A DNA stretch of 64,000 bases from assembly GCF_019703515.2 (NCBI RefSeq), contig NC_059346.1:16833001-16897000 (forward strand), given 5' to 3'. Source of the DNA: Myxocyprinus asiaticus (lineage: Eukaryota > Chordata > Actinopteri > Cypriniformes > Catostomidae). The notes below the pieces were generated by a model. It searched no databases. It was not told the DNA's origin and saw nothing but the letters and a program-made list of their open reading frames with translations. Below are positions 1-43,020 of this stretch, in pieces. The first letter of the stretch is position 1. Each line of letters begins with the position of its first letter. The translations under genes were made by a program, and so were the position numbers.

Positions 1-328
1 TTTAACATTTTTAAACAAAGAATCAAAATATTTAAAGGTGCAGTAAGCGATTTTAGCCGTTCTGGAATTTCAAGAGCCAAGCGAATTAGCTTAGCCATGC
101 TCTCTTCTTTCCAAATTGTTTTAAATTTAATCTTTCACTTAAATTGTAATGCTGAAAATAGTATGTTATGAAATAAATATATTTTAAATAAGAATAAAAA
201 ACTAAATAGAAGCAGACTTTTGAACCCCACTATTAGTATATTGTGATTTTTACAAATATATCTGCTAAAATTTTAGAAAGGACTAAAGTAACATTTTATC
301 TTCACCACCACTATTGTTTTTAACACAG

Positions 329-1815
329 GTAAGAAGTGCACATACGGTCATAAGTGCAAGTACTACCACCCAGAGAGAGCCAATCAACCACAACGTGCTG
401 TCGCTGACGAGCTCCGAGCCTTCGCCAAACTGTCCGCCGTAAAGACAATGAGTGAGGGGGCACTTGCGAAATGTGGCACCTCTAGCGCTGTCGCCAAGGG
501 AGACTGTAGCTCGGAGGCAAAGCGAGTGACACCTAAGCGCCAGTCTGACCCCAGTATCCGGTCAGTCGCTTGTGAGCAGGAAGAGAGACTCTGCCCAATG
601 CGGAAGGCCGAGGCAAGTTCTGTACCATCTTTAGTGTCAGCGCTTAGTGTTCCAACCATGCCACTGCCAAAAAGTCACGCAGCGGGCGCTCTGAACACGC
701 GCTCGGCGAGCAGCCCTGTTCCAGGGTCTCTGCACTTTACCCACAGCTCCCTGGAACATGCGGGCAGCGTTCAGTACCCTCCCATCCTGGTCACCAACAG
801 CCAGGGTGCCTCCGTTGCTTACGGTGAGCCATTCCCCAAGTATGACTCTGTGGTGAGCGATCACGGCTACTATTCCATGCTCAGTGACTTTTCCACCATA
901 AGCTTGCAAGACAGTTTTTGCAGTCTGGAGCAGCCAGAGCCCATGGGGGTGGGTGGAGGGGGAGGGTACCCTGGCAGAGCCCCAAGCATGTGCCCAGAGC
1001 CTGGCCGAAGCCACTCGTCTGACTCCTTCTCATCTTATAGTGGAGACATGTATCTCAACTCAATGGAGGGCAGCTTAGATGACAGCATGAAAGGGCCACC
1101 TACGCAGACACAGTCGCAACCTTCTGCGCAAACACGCCTTCAAGCATTTGCTCACGGTTTTCACCATGAGGCCTTGACACGTGTGCAGAGCTACGGTACG
1201 GATGAACCCAAACCAGGACCTCGCAAGCAGTCGTCCGCCCACCTTGCACCCCATTCCCAGCACCCAGTCATTGGAGCTCGATCCAGCTGCCCAGGAGACT
1301 ACCCTCCCCTCTCCCAGAATGTGTTGCCTTCTGCTAGCCCCGCTCAGCATGGTCGCTCCTTAGGCATGACTCGCATGGACAGTATCTCCGACTCACGGCT
1401 CTACGAGAGCAACCCGCTACGGCAACGGCGACCACCTCTTTGCAGAGAGCAGCATGCTAGCTGGGACCCTTTGCCGTGCGGTAACGAATCCTACTGTTAT
1501 GGAGGCTATGGTTTAACGGGAGGTCTCATGCCTTGCTGCGAGAGGGTGATGGTCCGCAGTATGCCGGAGAAGATGGAGCAGATCTGGAGGTCCCCTTGGG
1601 ATAGCTTGCCACCTCCTCTGCCAGCCACTCGTGGGCTTGCAGTGGACCCCCAAGAGTGGCATCCTATTCCAGAGCACCAGTTTCAAACATACCGAAACCT
1701 CTGCAACATCTTCCCGGCGTACGTGGTCCATTCAGTCATGGAGAAGAACCCTCACATGACCGATCCCCAGCAGCTGGCTGCCGTCATCGTCACGAAATTA
1801 CGCTCTTGCCACTAA
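329..1815 (+). CDS. zc3h12b: Terminal coding exon of probable ribonuclease ZC3H12B (Regnase family)
   Basis: This is the last coding exon of a Regnase-type gene, encoding about 494 residues to a TAA at 1813-1815. An acceptor (AG at 327-328) opens it. The first residues, [15 protein letters not shown], are the second half of a CCCH zinc finger (C-x5-C-x3-H), so the finger is split by an intron and the PIN-like nuclease domain lies upstream of the window. The middle is a long low-complexity Ser/Pro/Gln-rich region with a poly-Gly run. The last ~50 residues (around [17 protein letters not shown] and [10 protein letters not shown]) are the conserved C-terminal module of the ZC3H12B/C group. Family members are cytoplasmic endoribonucleases that destabilise mRNAs. 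Assignment to paralog B rather than C rests on synteny with las1l and msn. Reading frames on the other strand here are shadows. Confidence 0.88.
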
Positions 1816-1848
1816 GCACATCCCAGAGAGCTGCTAACACAAACACAC

Positions 1849-1854
1849 AATAAA
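1849..1854 (+). terminator. Proximal poly(A) signal AATAAA for zc3h12b
   Basis: A canonical AATAAA lies 34 bases after the stop codon. It is very close to the stop, so it may be weak or give only a short-UTR isoform. A second canonical signal lies far downstream at 8558. Confidence 0.4.
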
Positions 1855-2148
1855 TAGATATCTAAGTGAATGAGAAATGCTTGGCCGTCTCGTATTTTTG
1901 TTTTGGCTCTGAAGAAACGCCATCCCCATGCTAAATTATGTTTGGCTCTGGATTGGACAGGCAAAATATTCCTTGTTTCCTTGATTCTTCCATTGGTTGT
2001 GATATCTGTCAAGGCAAAAGGAAGCCTGAATCTTGTACCTGGATCAAGGTGTATATCCTAAGTAAGATTCCTTAAAAAGCTTTGGTAAAATATAAAAAAA
2101 AACTGTTCTGCTCCTGAGAAGGGCTGAAATGTCAAAAATGTTTTTGAG

Positions 2149-2475
2149 GTTTAAAGGGATAGTTCACCCCAAAATGAAAATTCTGTCATCATTTATTCAC
2201 CCATTATGTTGTTCCAAACCCCAATTACTTTATTTCTTCCTTAGAACACAAAAAGAGATGTTACATACAATGTTAGGCAGAATGTTAGCCTCAGTCACCA
2301 TTCACTTTCATTGTATGTTAATACAATGAATATTAATGGTGACTGAGGCTAACATTCTGTCTGACATTTCTTTTTGTGTTCCATGGAAAAAAGAAAGTCA
2401 TATGGGTTTGGAACAACATGAAGGTGAGCAAACGGTGACATAATTTTCATTTTTATGTGAACTATCCCTCTAAGA
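2149..2475. mobile_element. Short foldback element (GGATAGTTCACCC family)
   Basis: The ends are inverted copies: 'AAAGGGATAGTTCACC' at the left and 'GTGAACTATCCCTCT' at the right. The centre is also palindromic, with 'GCAGAATGTTAGCCTCAGTC' facing 'GACTGAGGCTAACATTCTG'. The whole element can fold into one long hairpin. The structure resembles Angel-type MITEs of cyprinids, but that name is from memory. It lies in the zc3h12b 3' flank or 3' UTR. Confidence 0.75.
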
Positions 2476-3194
2476 TGGCCTGTACAATCCTTGCTCATCA
2501 TAATTGAGAAAGAAGATGCTGCTTGCCAGTTAGATGGCAGATCTTGAGAATGTGTTATTTTGCAGGTAATGATAACATTTATCCTTTGAAAATGAGTTAA
2601 ATGAGAGAAATCTCTTTGGTAAACTGATCAGAAATGATCCTGCACAATATGAATAGTATTGTGTGTGTATATGTGTATTCACTTGCATTTGCGTGTATAT
2701 ATTACGTGAAGCTGTTGTGTGTGGTTTTATGTGTGTGTGTGCGTGATGACCTGTGTGATTTTAGAAAAAGGAATGAACGCTTGCATACCTCAAAGCATGA
2801 ACTTTGAACTTTTATGGCCTTATATCGGAGTGACCTCACCACACGTTAATGAGAATAGTGCTTAATAGTTGTGGAGGTCGCTATTTTGCATTTATTTTAT
2901 TACAGTGAGCACTAAAAGTTCTGGAACAAGAGTTTAGATTGAGCAGTGCTGCAGTTCAGACTCAGCCTTGTAATTGACTAAGCTGTAACTGCCAGTTGTG
3001 CTATGCTATGTCTGTTCTCATGTACAGACGTGTTTATGAAGCCATTTTAAAAGATTTGACAATGAGCCAAAAAGATAATCAGTGTTGATTTTTCTGATTA
3101 AGATGTTTCTGTTTAGAAAGCACTAGTTCGTACTGAGTTGGAGTTATTCAAATGTTTCCTAGATGTTGTTGTTGTATAGAATACAGACAGAATT

Positions 3195-3448
3195 TAAGGG
3201 GATAGTTCACCCAAAAAAACATAAAAACAAATTCTGTCATAATTTACTTACCCACATGTTGTTTCAAACATGTATGACTTTCTAATGCATACACAAAAAT
3301 AGATATTTTATTAAATATTTCGGTCCATCTTGTCAATACAATGGCAGCTGATAGGTACTCACTTTAGAAAATCATATCGGTTTGGAACGAAATGAGTGTG
3401 AGTAAATGATAACATAATTTTAATTTTTGAGTGATTTATTCCTTTAAG
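3195..3448. mobile_element. Short foldback element, diverged copy
   Basis: The left end 'TTAAGGGGATAGTTCACCC' faces 'GATTTATTCCTTTAA' at the right. Internal 'TGTTTCAAACATGTATGAC' faces 'ATCATATCGGTTTGGAACG'. This is the same family as 2149-2475 but more decayed. An A-rich run follows it. Confidence 0.65.
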
Positions 3449-4554
3449 AAAAAAAAAAAAAAAAGATTAGTTAGCATGGGCTTCAGTAAACCCAGACAGC
3501 ATGTTAGCATTATGCCTGACAGAGAATACCACTCACAAGTGGCTCACTAGTAAATAACTATGTTTGAGTATTCAAAAACTGGGGAGAAAAATGTGTCTCT
3601 AAGGCAAAATGCTCCTGTGCAGCATCTATTTCCTTATTGGTGCCGAGAGACCGCCCCATTTCATCAGCTCCGCCCTGTAAATTAGCATATCTGGAGGAGA
3701 GCGTGAATATTATTGGTCCAGAGATGCTCTGGGTGTTTTAAAAAAAAACAAAAGACTTTAATTACTCCTTCATTTTTTTTCATGAGCACGGGTGTGGCCC
3801 CGTGGGGCCCCGTTACTGTTCATGAGAAGGTGTGACACACTGCCTACCTGTCTCTCCATGTGCGACACACACGGAAAACACCAGGCTGTTGTTGGGTTGT
3901 TTCTGACATTTGGCTGACAGTTCGCTTGCTGCCTCTCCACCAAGTCCCCCAACTCTGCTTCAACTCTGGACTCAAAGCCTGACCTCTCATCTCTCTAATA
4001 CAAACACCAATGTTTCATATACTTCTTAATTGATTTTGAAGAGGGTTTTCCCAACAGACCATCAATGATATAGCTTTTTTGGATAATACAGGACTGATAA
4101 GGGGCTGCTGTAAATTAATATAAAAATTTTTGTTGCTTTGTTTTTTGTCATATTTACCTCTGTTAGGATAGAAACATACTCTCCACATGGATTTAAACAC
4201 AGATGCAAATGCTTGTCCAACGCATTGAAAGTGCACAGTCCTGTTGCATATGCTAAACGTATTTTTGTGTTACTGTGGCAGTAACAAACCCCAGTACTCA
4301 AGAGGGCGATAGAGTTACCTTCAAACACCTGTGCCATTAAATGGGATTTGTTTTTATTCAGGTAGCCAGCTTAAAAAAATGTTTACATGCTATTACTACA
4401 CCTATAAACATTTGCTCGACAAGATTCTCTGTTTCGCCATGACAGTAGTTAGCCTGAAAGAGAAAACCGACATTACAAAAAGAGTTTACCTTTATGTTCT
4501 CTATAGCGCCACTTGTGGCAATGCTAAGAATGCAGTGCATACTTGAGACAGAAG

Positions 4555-6210
4555 CTCGAAACTGTGTGACCCGACCCAACCCGACCGGTACAGTCAAATT
4601 TTAAGCCTGAACTGAAATAATTTACTCTGTATAATTTCTTCTCCATGCAAGTTTTTTTTTTTTTTTTTTTTAATAGGCTGTATTTTATTAAATATATATA
4701 TTATTAATATAACATTTGTAACAGTAAACCTGAACTTTTTTGCAACCTGAACTTCAGAACGTCGAATCTTTGTGATACATGCGCTAAAAAAGCTAGCAGC
4801 TGTGCAACAAATGAAACACGTTACAGGTGTCTCAAGATGCATTCTTTGAAAGTTCTCAGACACACTGTGTCTAAAAAATGTGGTGGTCCTGTGCGAGACG
4901 CTGAAAAACAAAAAACAAAACAAAAAACAGCAAGACGTGGCACAACAGTCAGTGATATCTGTCCAGTGCGTTCTGACAAAGAAAAACAATTGAAAAACAG
5001 CGCAGATGCACACAAAAATACATTTGTTGTGAACAGCCCTTAATTAGTGTGTTTGCACATCTGTGAGTGAGAGCGTGGGCGTTCAAGGCATGTTAAAATA
5101 AAAAAAATATAATTATATATTCAATAAATTTAGCCTATTATATTAAATATATTATCAAAACATTTAAAATAAATATAATAATTAATTTTCTCATTAATTA
5201 CAGATAAATCCTATTGTTTATAAACATTGCATCGCATGCGCAGTAGTGGTGCCAGAAAGCCAGCAAACTATTTTGTTAGATTTGACGGATTAGACAGCAA
5301 CTAGCTAGCCCCTTTAAATATGGGCAAAGTCTTTTAAGCAAGTCAGTCCGTTCGGCGGCCATCTTTGGAACGCTCTTGGGCAGGCTGGGCAGCTATTTTT
5401 CTATGTAAACAAGTGGCATACAAGTGCAGCTCATCTATCAAAAAACATATTTCAAATCAGTAGTAAAATCTGTCAACAGTGGTATCATAAACTGTGATTC
5501 TTTACCCCAGATTACGCAAAAAAACCCTTGATTTTCCCGGCTTGTGTAGCAAATGCGCATGTGCATTTTAGGGTTGATTGACAGGCGATGTCTGTATCTA
5601 AAGGTTATTGACTCTTTTACCTGTAAGGCGAGACTTCCTTTCCTACATCCGTTGACTGTTGGGTGTTCCAGTTTCACCCATTCATTTTAATAGAAGTATC
5701 ACGTGTCTGCTAAATAGTCTCTGATATCGCTAAAAGACAATGTAGAATAAAATTAGACTTGAAGTTCAAAGCTTGCTAGGTTTGGGTATAATATTGCTAG
5801 TAACACAGAATCATTAGCTATACTATTATTATAATGATATGAGTTAATATCATACCTGTAATAAAATGTTCGCTGCAAAGGCGTGAGTTGGAAATTATCT
5901 CCTCAGTCCAGTCAACTCTGTTGACGGAATCCAACAAAAGTGAAGCCCTTGGTTTTTTCCATCGTGATTTTGACAGCCAACAGCTCAGCACGAAATTTCA
6001 TTTTGCTTAACCAGAACATTTTAAAGGTAACAGCTAACATTTTGAGGACTGTCGGGTCAGGGCCAATTTTTGTTCCCATTCCACTCTTGGTTTACAGTTC
6101 ACCCCGGTCTTTTTGCCACCACTTTCGTATGTGACATTGCCAAATTATTGGTCTATACTGGTTTGTCGGGTCCCGTCGGGCTTGGGTCTGGTAGTAGACC
6201 TCTAGTTCAG
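4555..6210. mobile_element. Degenerate hAT-like element with GC-rich termini
   Basis: A 'GACCCGACCCAACCCGACC' motif near 4569 faces 'GTCGGGTCCCGTCGGGCTTG' near 6166 in inverted orientation. Between them are poly-T, AT-rich and apparently composite sequence. No transposase frame survives and I could not identify a clean target duplication. Class and borders are uncertain. Confidence 0.35.
5330..5700. repeat. Interspersed repeat, copy 1 of an inverted pair
   Basis: The segment holding 'CATCTTTGGAACGCT', 'AACTGTGATTCTTTACC' and 'GATGTCTGTATCTAAA' recurs in reverse orientation at 9440-10090. It is probably the interior of a DNA transposon. No coding potential is seen. Confidence 0.55.
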
Positions 6211-6620
6211 AGACATTTCGGAAAGCTTCAATGGTTGAAATCGAGCTTGCATAGACAGAAGCATTTGCTTTGTTTACATGCTTGTGTAAAGTATGTTTCG
6301 GCCTAAACGTGTATTTGATTTAATGAGATGGAAGTGTCTTTAGGGTTAGGTCTTCTTCTCCCCTTCTCCTCTGAACCTAGGAGCAAACTAATTGAAGGAT
6401 ATTGTTTCAAGAGCAGTCTTTTTTTCTTAATGAGTGTAAAATAAGACATTGTTGTCCGCTCCTTATGCTTCTAGGTTTAGATCCCCCTTTACAAGCAGTT
6501 GAGCAGCAAGCTACCACACATCAAATGTCCAGAAACGACCTTTTGCTTGTTGATACAAATTGTATCTATTTCTTGATTGTAAAAAATATATTTCTGAGCT
6601 GTACAGTATCACTTATACGA

Positions 6621-6666
<46 letters not shown>

Positions 6667-8557
6667 ATATACATATATATACATATATATAATAATAATA
6701 AAAAAAGAAGCTTAGTTTTGTTTAAAAAAAAAAAAAAAAAAAAAAAAGGATAAAGAAATATAATGCCATATTGTCAGTGATACCGTGTGTCACTTGAGTA
6801 GCCCATAGAGATGGCTTATTTCCTGCCGGGCAGACCACTACAGACAAGGATCTCTTCTCTATCTCTTTCTCTCTTTGTTGCTATCTCCGTCCTCCCTTAT
6901 CTCCTTCATTTTTACATGCCTTGATATGTAATATGCTACATGCAGATTGAAGGCATCTGTTTCTAGAGTTTTGGAAAGTGAAAGTTTATCTCAATGGTGA
7001 TGAACTGCCTTTCTGTTTGACTGGAGGATTTTAGGGCATGGACTTATATAATTTACTCTGTCTCTCTCTGTTAAAGGTATAGATTCAGGAGAGACATTCT
7101 GACAGTATCAGTGTACTCCTAATATATTTTTTCTCTTTGTAAATATTAAAATAATGTTAAACCTCTTAAATTTGCACAGTATTAGTGCATTTCACATACA
7201 TAAAGACACTCTACAATCTAAATCTACCAGCTTTTACGAACAGGATCACTCTCATACACACAAACAGACTCAAATAGACTCAATGGGTTGCCTTGACAAC
7301 CACAGTCAGCTTAGGTGATCACATGCTATCATTAGTATTGATATAACTAATGTACATTTTTGACTGTTGTGCGTGCACTAATGTGAATTTATGGTAAATT
7401 CACAGCTGTTTCACCTGTAAAAGTTTACCCTCTACAGATACATCTACAGACATGGAGGTGCCATTGCAGGTTAATGATGACTTAAGTTTGATGGTATTTG
7501 CACAATATTGTTAAAAAAACATTTTTATTTAGCAAATGAGCAAGTGAGTTTGATTAACTTGAAGTTGACAGCATATGCACACATGTGCTCTCACAAGTGA
7601 AATGTGGGCTCTTTGAAAGATGTCTACGCAAACGTGAACATACACACCTCTTAACCTGCCTTACAGTTTGAACTACTTTTGTTTTGTGAGTCGAGCACAG
7701 ACTGTACAGCACTGCACGCTTCGCCTCTTGCTTGTCTTTCCTATCAAGCAAAAGCGTGAAAGATAAATGAAGATGTTTCTCTGTCCAGCTTGTCATTTCG
7801 AATCTCAATTGGAGTCATTTTTAAACTGATACATTGCACAGACTGGCTGATTTTCAGATGAAGTGTATTTAGAATGTCAAAGAAAAAGAAGCTAGAGGAC
7901 AAATGAAAAGAAAACAAAACCCAGACAAAAAAACAAAGAGAAACAATCCTAGATTTAACACCAAGATTGCTCAGTATAGTTTGAGAGATGGTTTCTAACG
8001 TCTCGGGATGCAGAGCTGATGTAATCTGTACATTTAAATTTATTATTTCAATATTGAATACACCAGCTATAGCTCACTCACACAAACACACTCTCACCAA
8101 CAGATTGATTCTCAGGAACTAACAGATGTATTATTATTTCAAATCCTTTATGAAAGACATAATCATTGATGTTTGCTCTTATAAAATGCTAATTGCGGCG
8201 ATTTGTGAAGTAGTGTGGATGATCTTGAAAATGTGTTTTGCTGTTCATTTAACATTTTCCTCCCCTTGTATCGTGTTTTTTTTGTTTGTTTGTTTGTTTT
8301 TGTTGCGCCTTTGCAGGTTGACTGAGTGGTATTAAAACTTTTGAGTCTTGTGCTGTGATGACATACAATAGTATGTTTTACTCTCTTCTGAATGAAACTT
8401 GTTGCTTTTGAGCTTGTTTTAAATATGACAAAAACATGAGCCAAGAAAGAGAAAAGAAAAAAAGAAAGTGAAAAGGGTTGAAAATCTTTATAACGCTTTG
8501 GGTCTTTGGATTCAAACAAAATGTAAGTCTCAATGACAAAAGGTGTTTGTTCCTCTC
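6210..8557 (+). other. zc3h12b distal flank or possible long 3' UTR; no gene seen
   Basis: No recognisable exon, transposase or RNA gene. It contains an AT microsatellite, a 26-base A run near 6724-6748 and otherwise unique-looking AT-rich sequence. Because a canonical poly(A) signal lies at its end, it may be transcribed as part of a long zc3h12b 3' UTR. Confidence 0.35.
6621..6700. repeat. (AT)n microsatellite
   Basis: A long TA-dinucleotide tract is followed by an imperfect TATATACA section. Confidence 0.95.
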
Positions 8558-8563
8558 AATAAA
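8558..8563 (+). terminator. Candidate distal poly(A) signal
   Basis: AATAAA is followed within 30-40 bases by a T/G-rich stretch ('GCCTGTGTTCATTTTGG'), the arrangement expected of a vertebrate cleavage and polyadenylation site. It is a plausible end of a long zc3h12b 3' UTR of about 6.7 kb. Unproven without transcript data. Confidence 0.45.
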
Positions 8564-9439
8564 GCCAGCTCTATTTGGTTATCATGCCTGTGTTCATTTT
8601 GGTCGATTGTGCATGAAACAAACTGCTTTTGTGACTAACTTTTGGTTTAAGGGGTCATGTAAAAAAAGAAGCTCCATCCCTTGTCCACTTATACAGGGAA
8701 TGAACCCGTTTCACATTTCCGGCTTTGTAAAGGAGAAGTAAATTATAGCAAATATTATTTTTGTGTATACATTTGCTCCAATAGAATAAGAAAAAAACAC
8801 CCACCATTACACTTCCACAACTTTCCAAAAGAGGAAAAATGTATAGAGAGATTACAACAAGCAAAGAGAGAAGACTTTCTGTTTCTCGATCGGCAGACGT
8901 TTTTGAAACCCCACAGTTGTAACTGTTTTTTGTTTTGTTTTTTTAAATTAAAGGAATATTCCAGGTTCAATAAAAGTTAAGCTAAATCGACAGCATTTGT
9001 GGCATAATGTTAAATACCAATTTTTGGAGGTTTTAAAGGCAGAAATTTGAAGCTTATAATTTTATAAAAGCAATTACATGAATTATTCTGTTAAAACTTG
9101 TTTATTATTTGAGCTGTAAAGTTGTTTGAATTGTTTACGGATGTTTAGGGGTTTACTGTGGTACGTCGTAATGGTAATGAAGTTGTAAAACTGGATATAA
9201 CTTTACACACAAAAGGTTAGTAAGGTTTTTTTTTTTTTATCACACTAGAGTCATGTAAACATATTTTGTACATCTTGTGGCTATACCTTTTAAATATGAG
9301 TATTTTAACTAATGGTCGACCGATACAGGCTTTTCAATGGTCGATACGATATCTAGAGAGCAGAATGCCGATAAACAGAATTCAATTCAACAACAGCAAA
9401 TCAGATGTTCACAAAATTTCTAAAGCAAAACAAGTATTT

Positions 9440-10090
9440 TATGCTTGGGAGAAATTGGAACGCTCATCCAAGGTGCTCTGAGCGCCCAACGGTCAACGGA
9501 CGTAGAAAGGAAGTCCCGCCGTTAAAAGAGCCAATCACCTTTTAGATACAGACATCACGTCAATCGAATTCAGAACGCGCATGCACATTAGCAAGCCGGG
9601 ACAATTGCGTTCTTTAGCATAAAATGAGGTAAAGAATCACAATTTATGATTCCAGTACTGTCAGATTTTATTGTTGTTTTGAAATATGTTCTTTGATCAT
9701 AATCTTGACCCACCGTTTTTGAGATTTTTGTCTTTCTCCATTCAATCAGAATCAGAATTGACTTTATTGCCAAGTAAGTTTTCACATACAAGGAATTTGC
9801 CTTGGTGTTTGATGCATTCAATAACAATAAACATAGTAAGATAAATAATGAACTATATTTAAGATACAATATATATAGAAAAAGTAAACTGACTGGTTTT
9901 AATAAAGGAGCGGTACAGTTGTGCAAAATATGTGCAGTTGTACAGGGATGTGCAAAATATGTTCTGAATATGAACCATAGAATGTGCAAATGTTCACTGT
10001 AGATAGGAGCTGCACTGGCATGACTGGAAATAGCCTCCCGAAAGCGTTCCAAAGATGCCCGACAGTGGATTGACTTGCTAGAAAGACTAT
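9440..10090. repeat. Interspersed repeat, copy 2, inverted relative to 5330-5700
   Basis: On the minus strand this carries the same blocks as 5330-5700 ('CATCTTTGGAACGCT', 'AATTGTGATTCTTTACC', 'GATGTCTGTATCTAAA'), interrupted by about 260 bases of LINE-like tail. Confidence 0.55.
9745..10010 (-). mobile_element. 3' end of a non-LTR retrotransposon
   Basis: Read on the minus strand, it ends 'CTTGGCAATAAAGTCAATTC' followed by a short TGATTC-repeat tail. A 3'-terminal fragment with a short tandem tail is typical of some LINE clades. No coding remains, so the clade is not assigned. Confidence 0.45.
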
Positions 10091-10421
10091 TATTTACTTA
10101 CACCAGAAGTCCACCCGCATGACATCATATGCTGGTCCATTGCGTTGTACGAAAAAAATAAAAATAAAATGTGCGTGCTCAAAACCTAGTGTGACCACCT
10201 CTTAATTTGTATCGAGCCAGCAATATTCCTTTAATGCCAGGGTAATATAACAAACAATGTAATACAGTTATAATTTAATAATAATGATTTAAAAAAAAAA
10301 AAAAAAAAAGTTTGCTTGATTTACATACAATTACCAAATGGACCTCAATAAAAAGCACGTCTATAGTTTGTCTCTCTTTTTCTCAAACAGAAGCATAGCA
10401 CTGAGATCAAGACACAAAGAG

Positions 10422-10427
10422 TTTATT
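10422..10427 (-). terminator. las1l poly(A) signal
   Basis: TTTATT on the plus strand reads AATAAA on the minus strand, about 475 bases past the las1l stop. It is followed on that strand by 'CTCTTTGTGTCTTG', a T/G-rich downstream element. It is the first canonical signal I see after the stop. Confidence 0.6.
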
Positions 10428-10776
10428 TTGGCATGTTTTGAAAAACTGTATATAAACTGTATATACTATTACCATGAAATCTTACACATTTCTCAAATAG
10501 CAACAACACCATCATCAGAAACTCATGAGACATTGGAGTTGCAAACCTGAATGGTCTGAACTAGCACCAGAAGCCGAAAAGGCAAACTTGCAGCCTGCAC
10601 CTTAACTTTAAAGATCTTGTGGCAAGACAGACAGCTGATATTCCTCCTCTCATTAACAAAAATGGCTTCATGTTTCAAACTTTGAAATACACAATAGCAT
10701 CATAATATCAAAGAGAGAAGGACCAGAGAGGAGTTGGATGTGTGTTTATCTAGAAGAGCATTAGTCCAGCTTTGCC

Positions 10777-10778
<2 letters not shown>

Positions 10779-10816
<38 letters not shown>
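10779..10816. repeat. (TG)n microsatellite in las1l 3' UTR
   Basis: About 19 TG units. In the las1l transcript this reads as CA repeats within the 3' UTR. Confidence 0.95.
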
Positions 10817-10819
<3 letters not shown>

Positions 10820-10901
10820 CGTTCATAGTTCCGGGATGGCAGTTCAGAGTAACTTCAGGCTGCTGAGCATGTGAAGCAAGTGTGTTATTTTGTTTTTTGT
10901 A

Positions 10902-41858
<30,957 letters not shown>

Positions 41859-41859
41859 C

Positions 41860-42060
41860 TTAGTTTTTTAGCCTGGCTGTTTACAAAATAATCAGGCCCC
41901 AACAGGGTAAATAAATCAAATTCAGATCGAAAAATTCTAGTGATTCATATAACTTTCACGTTGTGCATATACACATCCCAAACCACGCCCCGCCAGCGGT
42001 GCGGCAGGTTAAACGTTCCCCTGGCAAAAGTGCTTATTAACAATGGTTCCGTACGGAGCA
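41860..42060 (-). promoter_or_regulatory. las1l promoter region
   Basis: Upstream of the las1l ATG. 'AACCACGCCCCGCC' (about 41982-41995) is a GC-box-like Sp1/KLF site. No TATA box is evident. Start site not determined. Confidence 0.45.
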
Positions 42061-42084
42061 GTCCATATTTTGGCCCTTCTCATC

Positions 42085-42091
<7 letters not shown>

Positions 42092-42114
<23 letters not shown>
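42092..42114. repeat. (AT)n microsatellite
   Basis: About 11 TA units upstream of las1l. Confidence 0.9.
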
Positions 42115-42115
<1 letters not shown>

Positions 42116-42270
42116 AGTAACATTGCTACACAGTACTACTGGTAGAATGGTAAATGGTCCAACACTGTCATCAACATAAATATTTATTTTAATAAAATTA
42201 AAATGAATATGGTTTTACACAAAGGAGTACCCATCATAACACTGGTATCATTACTTTACACACATATGCC

Positions 42271-43020
42271 TTTAAGGGTTAGTTTACCCAAAAATGAAAA
42301 TTCTTTCATCATTTACTCACTCTCATGCCATCTAAGATGTGTATGAATTTCTTTCTTCTGCAGAACACAAAAGAATATTTTTAGAAGAATATCTCACCTC
42401 TGTGGGTCCATACAATGCAAGTGAATGGTGATCAGAACATTGAAGCTCCAAAAAGCAGATAAAGTCAGCAAAAACATAATCCATCAGACTCCAGTGGTTT
42501 AATCAATGACTTCTGAAGTGATCCAGTTGGTTTTGGGTGTGAACAGACCAAAATGTAACTCCTTTTTCACTGTATATCTCGACAGCAGGCTCCTTGGCGA
42601 TCATGATTTCAAGCTCGATTACACTTCCAAGCGCTATCTAGCGCTTTGCGCATGTGTCAGTCACTAGAAAGTGTAATCGGACCTTAAATCATGATTGTGC
42701 CTAGAGACTGCAATGGCAAGATGTACATCAAAAAAGGAATTATATTTTGGTCTGTTCTCACCCAAAACCAACTGGATCGCTTCAGAAGTCATTGATTGAA
42801 CCACTGGTATGGATTACTTTTATGCTGACTTTGTCTCATTTTTGGAGCTTCAAAGGCCTGGTCACTATTCACTTGCATTGAATTGACCTACAGAGCTGAG
42901 ATATTCTTCTAAAAATCTTTGTTTTTGTTCTGCAAAAAAGAAAGTCATACACATCCAGGATGACATGAGGGTAAGTAAATGATGAGAGAATTTTCATTTT
43001 TGGGTGAGCTATCCATTTAA
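42271..43020. mobile_element. Long foldback element, complete
   Basis: The ends 'TTAAGGGTTAGTTTACCC' and 'GGGTGAGCTATCCATTTAA' are inverted, and the halves mirror each other throughout ('GACTTCTGAAGTGATCCAG' against 'GGATCGCTTCAGAAGTC'). The centre around 42615-42680 holds a further palindrome with 'CGATTACACTTCC' facing 'AAAGTGTAATCGG'. No coding frame. Confidence 0.85.

Larger units (their letters stand above)
8948..10234. mobile_element. Composite DNA transposon with TTAAAGGAATATTCC termini
   Basis: It begins 'TTAAAGGAATATTCCAGG' and ends 'AATATTCCTTTAA', an inverted terminal repeat. The left 340 bases look like one family. The interior from about 9310 holds at least two further repeats, including the repeat shared with 5330-5700 and a LINE tail. 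No intact frame is present. Confidence 0.55.

Noticed and set aside
384..1731. Several open frames of 60-125 codons on the minus strand and in other plus frames of the zc3h12b exon.
   Set aside because: They overlap the well-supported Regnase frame and show no motif; they are shadows of a GC-rich coding exon.
4594..5043. A 139-codon minus-strand frame and its plus-strand partner.
   Set aside because: Low-complexity, starts in poly-T-derived Lys/Phe runs and lies in a degenerate transposon; no domain is visible.
9588..10052. A 154-codon minus-strand frame.
   Set aside because: It spans a junction between a LINE tail and another repeat, so it is a chance frame.
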